From: Deltaproteobacteria bacterium RIFCSPLOWO2_02_56_12
Lineage (GTDB): Bacteria > Desulfobacterota > Binatia > UBA9968
Assembly: GCA_001799045.1 (NCBI GenBank)
Contig: MGRY01000187.1
Coordinates: forward strand, 1-11,143
Reading direction: 5' to 3'
DNA: 11,143 bases
In this document: positions 6,091-11,143 of the stretch, piece by piece
Numbering within the stretch: position 1 is the first letter of the stretch
Layout: each line of letters opens with the position of its first letter
Notes under the pieces: model-generated
Database searches by the model: none
Told to the model about the DNA's origin: nothing
Seen by the model: the letters and a program-made list of their open reading frames with translations, nothing else
Program-made: the position numbers and the translations under genes

Positions 6091-7026
6091 ATGAGGGCAG
6101 ATCACTTTCCTTCGGAGAGGGTTCACCGCGTTGCCCTGGTGAATGCGGTGACGACATTGCTGCTCCTCTTCATCGGCGGACTGGTCACCAGCAAAGGGGC
6201 GGGTCTTGCGGTGCCTGACTGGCCGACGACATTTGGCTACAACATGTTTCTCTACCCGTGGTCGAAGATGATCGGCGGTATCTTCTACGAACACAGCCAC
6301 CGACTGGTCGCCTCGGCTGTAGGTCTGCTGACGCTTACGCTGGCCTTTTGGCTCTGGCTGCGGGAGCAACGAAAGTGGCTGCGCTGGCTTGGAGCCGCGG
6401 CTCTGGCCATGGTTGTTCTCCAAGGGGTAATCGGCGGCCTCCGTGTGATCCTGCTGGAAGAGACGCTGGCGATCATCCATGCTTGCCTGGCGCAGGCCTT
6501 TTTCGCGCTGACAGTGAGCCTGGTCCTCTTTACCTCTCAGGAGTGGACGAGAGAGTCCCAAAAAATCGAACTCTCAGAGGCGGCCCGAGTGCGACGGCTC
6601 TGTGTTCTAACTACAGCCATGATTTACCTTCAAGGGTTTTTTGGCGCGGTGGTGCGATACACCGGCACAGGGATCCAGCTTCACCTCCTCGTTGCGGCCC
6701 TGGTGGCGCTTCATGTAGCCCTTCTCGGCGCAAGGATCATGAGGCTCCGTTTGAACGAAATGAAACTCTTGCGCCCGGCGGTTATTCTGATGGGACTCCT
6801 GATCCTGCAGCTTGCCTTGGGTCTGGGTTCGTATATCGGCAAATTCACACAACTGGGAGCGTTTCTGCCGCTGTTTGCCATCGTCGCTCTCAGGACCACC
6901 CATGTGGTCGCGGGGGCGCTTATGCTGGTCACCAGCCTTGCGCTGACCTTGAGATCTTATCGTCACCTCACATTTCCGCATTCCCTTTTAAGACAGGGAT
7001 TGCCCCCGGAGCAGTTCTCCGTATGA
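6091..7026 (+). CDS. ctaA: Heme A synthase (COX15/CtaA family)
   Basis: Membrane enzyme that oxidises the C8 methyl of heme O to a formyl group, making heme A for subunit I. It has 311 residues and eight predicted helices in two four-helix halves. ATG 6091 starts 7 bases after the ctaD stop, with only a weak CAGG upstream, suggesting coupled translation. Family signatures are GGLVTSKGAGLAVPDWPTTFG (29-49) and EHSHR (67-71), whose Glu67 and His70 match the catalytic Glu and heme-ligand His of the Bacillus enzyme. His130 (IIHACLAQ), His198 (QLHLLV) and His271 (TTHVVAG) complete the four heme-ligating histidines. The first periplasmic loop has no cysteine pair, unlike the Bacillus type. Its ATGA overlap with ctaB links the two consecutive steps of heme A synthesis. 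Confidence 0.95.
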   Translation: MRADHFPSERVHRVALVNAVTTLLLLFIGGLVTSKGAGLAVPDWPTTFGYNMFLYPWSKMIGGIFYEHSHRLVASAVGLLTLTLAFWLWLREQRKWLRWLGAAALAMVVLQGVIGGLRVILLEETLAIIHACLAQAFFALTVSLVLFTSQEWTRESQKIELSEAARVRRLCVLTTAMIYLQGFFGAVVRYTGTGIQLHLLVAALVALHVALLGARIMRLRLNEMKLLRPAVILMGLLILQLALGLGSYIGKFTQLGAFLPLFAIVALRTTHVVAGALMLVTSLALTLRSYRHLTFPHSLLRQGLPPEQFSV

Positions 7027-7928
7027 CGCTTATTACAAATACGCTGGATATTGCCTTTACCGGCGGTTACCGACGGGCTCTGGACTTTCTTGAGCTGACC
7101 AAGCCCCGTGTCTCCCTGATGGTCCTGGTCACGATGTTTGTTGGCTTCTATCTCGGTTCCGAGCACGGGGCAGGATATCTCCGCCTCATCGAAACGCTCA
7201 TCGGGACGGCGCTTGCTGCCGGTGGAACCCTCGCGCTCAATCAGTTTCTGGAACGACGTGCCGATGCATTGATGGCGCGCACGCGCCACCGACCGCTGCC
7301 AGACGGTCGAATGCAGCCCACAGAGGCGCTCCTCTTTGGGGTGGGGCTCACTGCCGCCGGGCTTCTTATCCTGGCGCTTACGGTCAACGCCCTGAGCGCC
7401 CTGGTGACGGCCTCGATAGTCGGGAGCTATCTGTTCATCTATACGCCGCTGAAACAGAGGAGCTCTCTTTGCGGCGTCGTAGGCGCGGTGCCGGGGGCAT
7501 TACCCCCGGTCATTGGCTGGACCGCAGCCACCGGCGGTTTGTCCATCGAGGCATGGGTGCTCTTTGCTATAATGTTTTTCTGGCAGATCCCTCATACGCT
7601 GGCGATCGCCAGGCTGTACCGAGACGACTTCGCCAAAGCCGGTATTCAATTTCTTCCGGTGATCGAGTCTGATGGCTGGACCACAGGCCGTCAGATTATC
7701 ACCCACTCTTTGGCATTGCTGGTGGTGAGCCTTTTGCCCACCCTCCTCGGACTAGCCGGGACGGTCTATTTTCTGGCAGCGCTTCTGCTCGGATCGGGAT
7801 TTTTGTGGTACGGAATTGGCCTCGCTATTTCTCAATCCTTGGCAGCAGCGCGACGGCTTTTATTGGCATCTTTGATTTACCTCCCGTTGCTCTTGGTCGT
7901 GATGGCGCTCGATCGGATTTTGCCGTGA
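7023..7928 (+). CDS. ctaB: Protoheme IX farnesyltransferase (heme O synthase)
   Basis: UbiA-family prenyltransferase that adds a farnesyl group to protoheme to make heme O, the substrate of CtaA. It starts at ATG 7023, overlapping the ctaA stop (ATGA, 7023-7026), and gives 301 residues, the normal family length. The frame is open far upstream, but that part is a shadow of ctaA. The N-terminal ELTKPRVS (24-31) is the family opening. The prenyl-diphosphate/Mg site is the N-x3-E-x3-D motif at Asn73, Glu77 and Asp81, followed by MARTRHRPLP. The second acidic site is YRDDFAKAG (199-207) followed by LPVIESDG. There are about eight or nine hydrophobic helices; it is an inner-membrane protein. The product is certain from these motifs and its position next to ctaA. 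Confidence 0.96.
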   Translation: MTLITNTLDIAFTGGYRRALDFLELTKPRVSLMVLVTMFVGFYLGSEHGAGYLRLIETLIGTALAAGGTLALNQFLERRADALMARTRHRPLPDGRMQPTEALLFGVGLTAAGLLILALTVNALSALVTASIVGSYLFIYTPLKQRSSLCGVVGAVPGALPPVIGWTAATGGLSIEAWVLFAIMFFWQIPHTLAIARLYRDDFAKAGIQFLPVIESDGWTTGRQIITHSLALLVVSLLPTLLGLAGTVYFLAALLLGSGFLWYGIGLAISQSLAAARRLLLASLIYLPLLLVVMALDRILP

Positions 7929-7930
7929 GT

Positions 7931-8053
7931 ATGGCAACGACAATAATGAATCGAGGGGAAGTGAGCCGCAGAAACCGGCGTCTTGCGCTCATCTTGGCGC
8001 TGGTTGCGCTTCTCTACATTGGCGCGGTGATTGGGTTTATTGTAGTTTACTAG
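7931..8053 (+). CDS. Single-helix membrane protein, cytochrome oxidase small assembly protein-like
   Basis: A 40-residue protein from ATG 7931, or 42 residues from GTG 7925, which overlaps the ctaB stop (GTGA). The frame is open further upstream to 7805, but that part is inside ctaB and is not believable. The N-terminal end is polar and basic (MNRGEVSRRNRRLA), followed by one membrane helix, LALILALVALLYIGAVIGFIVVY, reaching the C-terminus; the basic side should be cytoplasmic. The layout RRNRRLALIL plus one helix resembles the very small assembly proteins found near subunit I and assembly genes in beta-proteobacterial cox operons. The resemblance is from memory and the sequence is too short for certainty. 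Its position argues for a role in oxidase assembly or as an accessory subunit. Confidence 0.65.
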   Translation: MATTIMNRGEVSRRNRRLALILALVALLYIGAVIGFIVVY

Positions 8054-8059
8054 CAAAGA

Positions 8060-8106
8060 AGCTATCAGCGTTCAGCTTTGAATCTGATAGCTGAGTGCTG
8101 ACTGCT
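8060..8106. repeat. Intergenic inverted repeat, copy 2
   Basis: AGCTATCAG (8060-8068) and CTGATAGCT (8084-8092) form a perfect 9-bp inverted repeat, followed by GAGTGCTGACTGCT. The left arm AGCTATCAGCGTTCAG matches copy 1 (4247-4262) in 14 of 16 bases in the same orientation, and the reverse complement of its right end contains the AGCAGTCAGC seen inside copy 1. It fills most of the gap before the next gene, ending eight bases before ATG 8114. Confidence 0.6.
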
Positions 8107-8113
8107 CTAAATT

Positions 8114-8779
8114 ATGGCACGAGGAACTACAGTACGAAAAATCATTGAAGTGCAAGCAAGCGAGGAGCTTAAGATTCCGAGCTTTGATGGCGGTGGGCCT
8201 CCCTCGTCGCCTATCGCTTCAGCAGAGCCGACCGTCAGCAATGCCCGGTTGGCCGTGCTGATGTTTTTGGCCGCGGAGGCGATGTTTTTCGCGGGTCTGA
8301 TCGGCGCCTTTATAGTTTTTCGTCTGAGCAGCTCTGCCTGGCCGCCGCCCTTTCAGCCCCGCCTCCCCGTCACGGTGACCGGCGTCAATACGGTTATCCT
8401 GCTCCTGAGCGGGCTCACGATGCAATTGGCATTGAGAGCTGTTCGCGCCGGGAAGTCGGAGGGGCTGATATGGCATCTTCTGGCGACAGTCCTGTTAGGG
8501 GGAATTTTTCTCGGCATTCAGGGCTACGAGTGGGTTCGTCTGATCCAGTATGGTCTGACCGTATGGAGCGGAATCTATGGCGCCACGTTTTACACGTTGG
8601 TCGGGTGTCATGGGCTCCACGTGCTTGGAGCCGTTCTGTGGCTGACCGTCGTTTTGATTCAGGCCCGGCAGGGCCGGTTCACGGCGGAGCGCTGCACGGG
8701 GGTTGAGACCTGCTCAATGTACTGGACCTTTGTGGTTGGCCTCTGGCCGATACTTTACGGTTTGGTATACCTGTATTAG
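8114..8779 (+). CDS. Cytochrome c oxidase subunit III, first paralogue
   Basis: Integral membrane subunit that stabilises subunit I and supports sustained proton uptake. It has 221 residues and five predicted helices (about 43-70, 87-110, 118-138, 152-184, 200-221), the short form without the first two helices of the seven-helix proteins. A polar N-terminal tail of about 40 residues precedes the first helix. Family motifs: AAEAMFFAGL with Glu55, YEW (138-140) and GCHGLHVLGA (His166, His169). The last-helix motif, usually YWHFVDxVW, reads YWTFVVGLWP, losing the His and Asp. ATG 8114 has no recognisable ribosome binding site; a repeat element sits just upstream where one would be expected. A second subunit III gene follows at 9125. 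A pair of subunit III-like genes is known in the coxMNOP oxidase locus of Bradyrhizobium (CoxO, CoxP). Confidence 0.93.
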   Translation: MARGTTVRKIIEVQASEELKIPSFDGGGPPSSPIASAEPTVSNARLAVLMFLAAEAMFFAGLIGAFIVFRLSSSAWPPPFQPRLPVTVTGVNTVILLLSGLTMQLALRAVRAGKSEGLIWHLLATVLLGGIFLGIQGYEWVRLIQYGLTVWSGIYGATFYTLVGCHGLHVLGAVLWLTVVLIQARQGRFTAERCTGVETCSMYWTFVVGLWPILYGLVYLY

Positions 8780-8789
8780 GCGAAGACTG

Positions 8790-8818
8790 TTGACAGGATT
8801 CGTGTTATAAGCTACTAA
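8790..8818 (+). promoter_or_regulatory. Candidate internal promoter
   Basis: A perfect -35 box TTGACA (8790-8795), 17 bases, then TACTAA (8813-8818), a poor -10 box, in a small AT-rich gap inside the oxidase operon. A transcript would start near 8825, leaving only about ten untranslated bases before ATG 8835, where no ribosome binding site is visible. It could provide extra transcription of the downstream half of the operon. Low certainty. Confidence 0.3.
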
Positions 8819-8834
8819 TTCTTAAATAATTTTT

Positions 8835-9128
8835 ATGCTTCGTCGCTGTTTTCCATCCGTGATTTCCGTTTTGGCTTCGGCGCTATTTTTTCCTGTGATA
8901 GTGCTGGCCTGTGCGGTCTGCGTGAGCGGCGCCGCCGACGACCCTCTGACCGATGCCTTTAACTGGAGCGTCCTGTTTCTGATGGCGACGCCCTACACGG
9001 TAGTCGGCTCCGTCGCAGGATGGCTGGTCTACACCCACCGGCGCGCCGCAGCTAAAAAGAATGGCGGGCTTAAAAAGAAGACGCCCTTTTGGAGCTTAGC
9101 TTGGATACACAAGGAGAGTGGAAGATGA
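8835..9128 (+). CDS. Small membrane protein with an exported CxxC motif, between the two subunit III genes
   Basis: A 97-residue protein. Residues 1-25 form a signal peptide or anchor (MLRRCFPSVISVLASALFF, then PVIVLA), followed by CAVC (Cys26, Cys29), a short polar stretch with SGAADDPLTDAFNW, a membrane helix at about 44-67 and a lysine-rich C-terminal tail. Cys26 could be a lipidated cysteine (VLAC is a marginal lipobox), or the CxxC could bind copper or do redox work on the periplasmic face. Short proteins with a CAVCFG-like start and one helix occur beside cox genes in other bacteria; I know of no assigned function. Its stop overlaps the start of the next gene (ATGA, 9125-9128), so translation is likely coupled to the second subunit III. 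No clear ribosome binding site precedes ATG 8835. Confidence 0.75.
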   Translation: MLRRCFPSVISVLASALFFPVIVLACAVCVSGAADDPLTDAFNWSVLFLMATPYTVVGSVAGWLVYTHRRAAAKKNGGLKKKTPFWSLAWIHKESGR

Positions 9129-9742
9129 GTGAGGCTGCTGTGATGCATGCCGCTGTTGAACCGGCAGAATCCCCCTTGACGCCCGAGAGTTGGGGCAAGC
9201 TCGGTATGTGGGTTTTCCTAGCCGGTGACGCCATGTCGTTTGGCGGTCTGATTGTTGGCTACGGAATCCTCCGGAATGGTAGTTCCAACTGGCCGGTGCC
9301 GTCGCACGTTCTCGGTATCAACCTCACGGCCTTCATGACCTTCCTGCTGATCTGCAGCAGCGTCACTATGGTGCTTTCGCTCTCGGCGATCAAGCGTGGG
9401 GATCAATCGGGTCTGAAAAAATTTCTGTTTTTGACCGTTCTGGGTGGGGCCGCTTTTTTGGGACTGCAGGTCTATGAATGGACCCACCTGATCGAGCGGG
9501 GGATGACTATCACCGGCAATCCTTTCGGCGCCGCGCTTTTCGGCACGACCTTTTTTGTCCTTACGGGTTTTCACGGCTGCCACGTCTTTGGCGGGGTCGT
9601 TTACCTTTCTTGTGTCCTGGTTCAGGCGCTGCGCGGCCGCTTCGGCGAGCAGCATCACAATGAGGTGGAGATAGCGGGTTTGTACTGGCACTTTGTCGAC
9701 CTGGTCTGGATTCTGATTTTTACCTTTGTCTACCTGGTATAG
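9125..9742 (+). CDS. Cytochrome c oxidase subunit III, second paralogue
   Basis: A second subunit III-like membrane protein, 205 residues and five helices. I chose ATG 9125 because AAGGAGAG lies at good spacing and it overlaps the previous stop; the frame is open to 9089 but that part is shadow. The motifs mirror those of the first paralogue in a complementary way. The usual S/A-E-A-M-F-F motif reads AGDAMSFGGL, with Asp35 for Glu and Ser for one Phe, while GFHGCHVFGG (His150, His153) and the full YWHFVDLVW (187-195) are kept. The N-terminal tail is short and polar (about 22 residues). Identity with the first paralogue looks low outside motifs, so this is not a recent duplication. A stable pair of different subunits III, as in CoxO/CoxP of Bradyrhizobium, is the best reading. 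Confidence 0.93.
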   Translation: MSEAAVMHAAVEPAESPLTPESWGKLGMWVFLAGDAMSFGGLIVGYGILRNGSSNWPVPSHVLGINLTAFMTFLLICSSVTMVLSLSAIKRGDQSGLKKFLFLTVLGGAAFLGLQVYEWTHLIERGMTITGNPFGAALFGTTFFVLTGFHGCHVFGGVVYLSCVLVQALRGRFGEQHHNEVEIAGLYWHFVDLVWILIFTFVYLV

Positions 9743-9763
9743 GGTTTGTAAGGGGAGATAGCG

Positions 9764-10036
9764 ATGGCGGACGCTCATAAAGAACCAAACTACATCGGCG
9801 TTTTCTGGTGGCTTTTGGCGCTCACGATCCTCGAGATAGCCGTGATCTACGTGCCTATGGCCCGAATGATTATTGTCATCCTATTAATCGGCCTCGCCCT
9901 GTCGAAGGCCGCGCTCGTTGGGCTCTATTTCATGCACCTGAAATTCGAACGCTTGACCTTAGGTCTGATCGCGCTCACCCCGCTCTTCCTCTGTATTTTT
10001 CTAATCCTGATGATTTCTCCCGATATTCATCCTTGA
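9764..10036 (+). CDS. ctaF: Cytochrome c oxidase subunit IV, prokaryotic type
   Basis: A 90-residue membrane protein with three predicted helices (about 10-30, 34-56, 63-84), matching the small fourth subunit of bacterial aa3/caa3-type oxidases. ATG 9764 follows AAGGGGAG, 21 bases after the second subunit III gene. Typical features are the opening NYIGVFWWLLALTILEI and the conserved core LSKAALVGLYFMHLKFE, in which the F-M-H-L-K motif follows the second helix. The subunit probably stabilises the complex and has no redox cofactor. Its stop overlaps the TTG start of the following gene (TTGA, 10033-10036). Confidence 0.9.
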   Translation: MADAHKEPNYIGVFWWLLALTILEIAVIYVPMARMIIVILLIGLALSKAALVGLYFMHLKFERLTLGLIALTPLFLCIFLILMISPDIHP

Positions 10037-10446
10037 TCCCGGTTTCCTCACTCCCCGGACTCAACGCCGCGCTGAACTCGGCCAGCGCCCTGCTCCTCTT
10101 TGCCGGATATCTCTTTATCCGGAGCCGAAAAGTCGTGGCCCATAAGCTCTGCATGCTTTCGGCCTTTACGGCCTCTGGCCTTTTTTTGATCTCCTATCTG
10201 ACGTACCATTATCAGGTTGGCTCTGTGCCGTTTAAAGGACAGGGCTGGTCCCGCGTTGTCTACTTCTCGGTCTTGATCTCCCATACCGTCCTGGCTGCAG
10301 CGATCGTGCCGTTAGTCCTGGTGACTCTTACCCGTGCACTGAGAGGGAGCTTTGACAGGCATAAACGCATCGCCCGCTGGACGCTCCCTCTCTGGCTCTA
10401 CGTGTCGGTTACCGGAGTGCTCATTTACTGGATGCTCTACGGCTGA
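10033..10446 (+). CDS. DUF420 membrane protein, CtaM/YozB-like oxidase maturation factor
   Basis: A 137-residue inner-membrane protein with four predicted helices. The best start is TTG 10033, overlapping the ctaF stop, because it begins the family's usual N-terminus (SSLPGLNAALN) and no ATG or GTG is suitable; upstream open frame inside ctaF is shadow. Family features include LNAALNSASALLLFAGYLFIR, His127-type contexts such as VVAHKLC, YLTYHYQ, LISHTVLAAAIVPL, RHKRIARWTLPLW and the C-terminal YVSVTGVLIYWMLYG. DUF420 proteins of Firmicutes (CtaM in Staphylococcus and Bacillus) are needed to make active heme A-containing oxidases; the same role here is inference from homology and its position as last gene of this operon. 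No ribosome binding site is seen, consistent with coupled translation. Confidence 0.88.
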   Translation: MIPVSSLPGLNAALNSASALLLFAGYLFIRSRKVVAHKLCMLSAFTASGLFLISYLTYHYQVGSVPFKGQGWSRVVYFSVLISHTVLAAAIVPLVLVTLTRALRGSFDRHKRIARWTLPLWLYVSVTGVLIYWMLYG

Positions 10447-10472
10447 CTCTAGCCGACTGCGTTTGAATCGAC

Positions 10473-10501
10473 TTGACGGCGGTCTGCGGACGAAATAGGC
10501 T
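10473..10501 (+). promoter_or_regulatory. Candidate promoter of the terminal gene
   Basis: TTGACG (10473-10478) and TAGGCT (10496-10501) lie 17 bases apart in the 122-base gap after the oxidase operon. The -35 box matches at five of six positions; the -10 box is weak. A short inverted repeat, CGGCT (10440-10444) with AGCCG (10451-10455), lies at the operon end but has no T run, so termination there is unproven. Confidence 0.3.
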
Positions 10502-10568
10502 GCGGTTAAGAGTTAGATAGGCCGCATTGTCGAAGGGTGCAGTGGAAAAAAACGAAAGGAGCGGGAAT

Positions 10569-11143
10569 ATGACGACGACAAGAGGGTTGTACTTAGGCAT
10601 GGCGGCGGCCGGCATCGCCGTGCTTTTGGCCGCTTCGGCGGTCCGGCTGAGTGGCCTTGCCCTGAGCGAGGCCGAAGGGCAACAGAAGCCCAGCGCGGCA
10701 GTTAGCATCGACAAAGACGACATCGGTGGCGTGGTCACCAGCAAGAAAGGGCCGGAAGCCGGCGTCTGGGTGATCGCTGAGACGCGCGATCTACCGACTC
10801 GGTTCGCCAGGATCGTGGTCACCGACGATCAAGGGCGCTACGTTCTGCCCGATCTTCCCAACGCCAGCTATAGCATTTGGGTGCGCGGTTACGGGCTCGT
10901 CGATTCGCCGAAAATTAAAGCCACCCCAGGCAAGATCGTGAACCTAAAGGCAGTGGTTGCGCCGAGCGAAGCCGCAGCGGCGGAATACTATCCGGCCATC
11001 TATTGGTACTCCATGCTCAAGATTCCGGAGGCGAGCCAGTTCGGCGGCAAGAGCGCGATTCCGGCCAAGATAACCCAGAGCGGATGGCTCAATGCGATGA
11101 AGAACAACGGTTGCGTCGGCTGCCATCAGATGGGCCAGCTTTC
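10569..11143 (+). CDS. Secreted carboxypeptidase-regulatory-like protein with a heme c site, 3' partial
   Basis: The frame runs off the window with 191 full codons visible. ATG 10569 follows AAAGGAG (10555-10561) at good spacing. The N-terminus is a signal peptide (MTTTRGLYLGMAAAGIAVLL, then AASAVRL). Residues about 50-135 form a carboxypeptidase-regulatory-like beta-sandwich, visible from DIGGVVTSKKGPEAGVWVIA, VTDDQGRYVLPDLP and YSIWVRGYGLVDSP. A segment EYYPAIYWYSMLKIPE follows. At 182-186 is CVGCH, a covalent heme c attachment site, in NNGCVGCHQMGQL. The product should be a periplasmic c-type cytochrome or a larger multidomain redox protein; similar proteins I recall continue for several hundred residues, possibly with a beta-propeller. 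It could be an electron donor to the oxidase or part of a separate dehydrogenase; no substrate can be given. The gap and own promoter candidate suggest its own transcription unit. Confidence 0.85.
   Translation, partial: MTTTRGLYLGMAAAGIAVLLAASAVRLSGLALSEAEGQQKPSAAVSIDKDDIGGVVTSKKGPEAGVWVIAETRDLPTRFARIVVTDDQGRYVLPDLPNASYSIWVRGYGLVDSPKIKATPGKIVNLKAVVAPSEAAAAEYYPAIYWYSMLKIPEASQFGGKSAIPAKITQSGWLNAMKNNGCVGCHQMGQL

Noticed and set aside
5845..6561. Long minus-strand open frame (238 codons) across the end of ctaD and the start of ctaA
   Set aside because: It lies entirely opposite two genes with clear motifs, its product is low-complexity and rich in Arg, Gln and Pro, and it shows no family features; it is a shadow of codon bias.
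6258..7022. N-terminal extension of ctaB to 6258, read as a 556-codon frame
   Set aside because: The part before 7023 overlaps ctaA in another frame and has no membrane character; CtaB begins correctly at the ATGA overlap.
9808..10032. Upstream extension of the DUF420 gene into ctaF
   Set aside because: The extension lies in another frame of ctaF and encodes a Pro/Arg-rich stretch without helices; family N-termini match a start at 10033.

Overview
The window looks like a chromosomal segment from a Gram-negative, aerobically respiring bacterium. A Pal-type outer-membrane lipoprotein implies an outer membrane. There is a sigma-54 activator with a well-formed -24/-12 promoter, and a full A1-type cytochrome c oxidase locus. 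The gene set and protein flavour would fit a Desulfobacterota, Methylomirabilota (NC10) or Binatota-like lineage, but the lineage is inference from memory of families. All genes are on the + strand.

Region 1 (1-3308) is regulatory and envelope-related. A sigma-54-dependent activator (receiver, AAA+, Fis-type HTH; its 5' end lies outside the window) is followed by about 245 bp of control DNA. This DNA holds three evenly spaced TGCA-N5-TGCA dyads and a near-consensus sigma-54 promoter. The promoter is placed to transcribe a degenerate receiver-only protein, a small charged helical protein, the lipoprotein Pal and a short pentapeptide-repeat protein. Both receiver domains lack the canonical phospho-acceptor aspartate: Glu replaces it in the activator and His in the stand-alone protein. 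This suggests a non-canonical, perhaps phosphorylation-independent circuit.

Region 2 (3309-3587) is non-coding and carries a candidate sigma-70-type promoter for the oxidase cluster.

Region 3 (3588-10446) is a tightly packed cytochrome c oxidase operon: coxB (CuA subunit II), ctaD (subunit I), ctaA (heme A synthase), ctaB (heme O synthase), a 40-residue one-helix protein, a first subunit III, a small CxxC membrane protein, a second subunit III, a subunit IV, and a DUF420/CtaM-like maturation factor. Several junctions are 4-bp overlaps (ATGA, GTGA, TTGA), which point to translational coupling. Two related intergenic inverted repeats lie after coxB and before the first subunit III gene. The two subunit III paralogues differ from the family pattern at complementary positions.

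Region 4 (10447-11143) begins a separate unit. A candidate promoter and a clear ribosome binding site precede a secreted protein with a carboxypeptidase-regulatory-like beta-sandwich and a CxxCH heme c site. It runs off the window end.
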